Shown: positions 63,157-64,000 of the stretch, piece by piece
Layout of the letters: each line of letters opens with the position of its first letter
How positions within the stretch are numbered: position 1 is the stretch's first letter
The notes under the pieces: model-generated
What the model was told of the DNA's origin: nothing
The model's input: only the letters and a program-made list of their open reading frames with translations
Databases searched by the model: none
Origin: Fluviicola sp.
Lineage (GTDB): Bacteria; Bacteroidota; Bacteroidia; Flavobacteriales_D; Crocinitomicaceae
NCBI GenBank assembly: GCA_017983675.1
Contig: JAGOAZ010000006.1
Location: 100,274 to 164,273 of the forward strand
Direction of reading: 5' to 3'
Length of the DNA: 64,000 bases
Program-made: the position numbers and the translations under genes

Positions 63157-63998
63157 GCTACATTTACTTTTTCAAGTTTAAGTTCTCCAGCGAATGCTTT
63201 TTGCAATATTGATTTTTTTAGGTCATCCAAATTTTCCAATTTCATTTTATAACCATCTTCGATAAGAATACATTTATCTTTTAGATCATCGAGAATTTTC
63301 ACCATTTTTTCCTGTGTGTAAATCTCAGGGAAAGGAAAAAATTGAGTTTGAAAAGTTCCTAAATTTATATTGTCTTGAGCGCTACCTTTTCCTTTAGCCT
63401 GTAACTCAGATTTTAAATATTGTAAAGCATAGAAACAATAATCTCTATTTGCCTTACTATCGTCAACAATTAATCCAATAATACTATCTGGAAAACACGC
63501 TTCAATATCAAGAATTGCAGTTTCTGCAATATTTGCCGCAATGGTTATACAAATTGTTCCTTTTGGCCATAATTTGCTTTGAGCCAACCCAACTTCATTG
63601 TAAGTTTGAGAAAATTTTGTGATAAATTTTTCTACATTTCGTACATCTCCTGTTTGAACAAAAGGATAATCTCCACCGAATAACTTTGCATCATTTCTGG
63701 GTCTATGTTTAGATTTTCCTCTACCAAATTCAATTGCAATATCTTGAAATCTTTTGTGTTCCCAACCTTTATCATTTGTTGTGAAAATTTCAATCAATTT
63801 TGATTGAAACAACTCCTTTGCATTTTGGATGTTCTTTTCAATGTTCGCTTTGGCTTGGTCTATCGCTTCAAAGGCTTCATCCAAAAGAGCAACGATTTGT
63901 TGTTGTTCTCGGAGGGGTGGTATAGGTATGTTAACTGATGCCAACGCTTTAGTAGATAATTCACGAAACGTAGCTCCTGTTCCAAGTTCATTTAACAA
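63153..63998 (-). CDS. hsdS: Type I restriction specificity subunit HsdS, C-terminal part (truncated by window edge)
   Basis: The visible 281 residues are the second half of a specificity subunit. The end of the first target-recognition domain and the first conserved coiled-coil spacer (IPIPPLREQQQIVALLDEAF) lead to the second recognition domain (about 85-235, FVQTGDVRN, WPKGTICITIAANIAETAI). The second spacer ends with LDDLKKSILQKAFAGELK. The frame is open to the right edge; the apparent start at 63998 is an internal Leu codon. It sets the DNA target of both methylase and nuclease. hsdM should lie beyond the edge. Confidence 0.9.
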   Translation of the reverse strand: MLNELGTGATFRELSTKALASVNIPIPPLREQQQIVALLDEAFEAIDQAKANIEKNIQNAKELFQSKLIEIFTTNDKGWEHKRFQDIAIEFGRGKSKHRPRNDAKLFGGDYPFVQTGDVRNVEKFITKFSQTYNEVGLAQSKLWPKGTICITIAANIAETAILDIEACFPDSIIGLIVDDSKANRDYCFYALQYLKSELQAKGKGSAQDNINLGTFQTQFFPFPEIYTQEKMVKILDDLKDKCILIEDGYKMKLENLDDLKKSILQKAFAGELKLEKVNVA

Positions 63999-64000
63999 TT

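Overview
The window is AT-rich chromosomal DNA from a member of the Bacteroidetes, most likely Flavobacteriales and possibly close to Fluviicola/Crocinitomicaceae (inference from gene content only). Supporting signs are TAnnTTTG -7 promoter boxes, a fused SecDF, a DUF4293 protein, an ornithine aminotransferase with a Cys-rich loop, the typical flavobacterial DnaX C-terminus, many short signal peptides ending in 'AQ' or 'FGQ', and frequent TTG/GTG starts. I saw no tRNA, rRNA, CRISPR array or complete insertion sequence.

Layout. 1-9 kb: a partial unknown gene, a PhyH-type dioxygenase, alpha/beta hydrolases, a cystathionine beta-synthase / BtuF-like pair, dnaX and its neighbours. dnaX is split over two frames at an A10 run. 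9-10 kb: a REP-associated (Y1/HUH) transposase-like gene that carries a perfect 44-bp palindrome and an Asn-Ala-Ser repeat tract inside its reading frame. 10-29 kb: housekeeping genes, including two FKBPs, serine dehydratase, yaaA, L-2-hydroxyglutarate oxidase, a cold-shock protein, an acyltransferase, an SLC13 transporter, a DnaQ/GIY-YIG fusion, secDF and a cluster of glycosyltransferases with a HAD phosphatase. 29-40 kb: an M48 protease, clpB, a porin-like barrel, a roughly 500-bp block of nested repeats, and an operon of an outer-membrane protein, an S41 protease and an S1-like protein.

40.5-45.7 kb is an accessory island of small minus-strand genes. It holds a HigBA-like toxin-antitoxin pair with a clear operator palindrome, a zinc-ribbon protein, a membrane-anchored J-domain protein with a tiny membrane partner, a class III nucleotidyl-cyclase-like protein paired with a deoxyribosyltransferase/TIR-fold protein, and a small membrane-anchored protein paired with a second deoxyribosyltransferase/TIR-fold protein. 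The cyclase/TIR-like pair is the best candidate for an undescribed signalling or anti-phage system. It resembles Pycsar in logic, but no classical cyclic-nucleotide-binding domain is visible in the effector.

46-59 kb: an ABC-F ATPase, DUF4293, and a TetR / ABC / HlyD / TolC export operon whose ABC protein has lost the P-loop, signature and Walker B motifs. Then come aroC, a phosphohexomutase, rocD and a fatty acid desaturase. 59.3-64 kb: the end of a type I restriction-modification locus (hsdR, a KAP-family NTPase, partial hsdS) transcribed as a tightly overlapping minus-strand unit that runs off the right edge.
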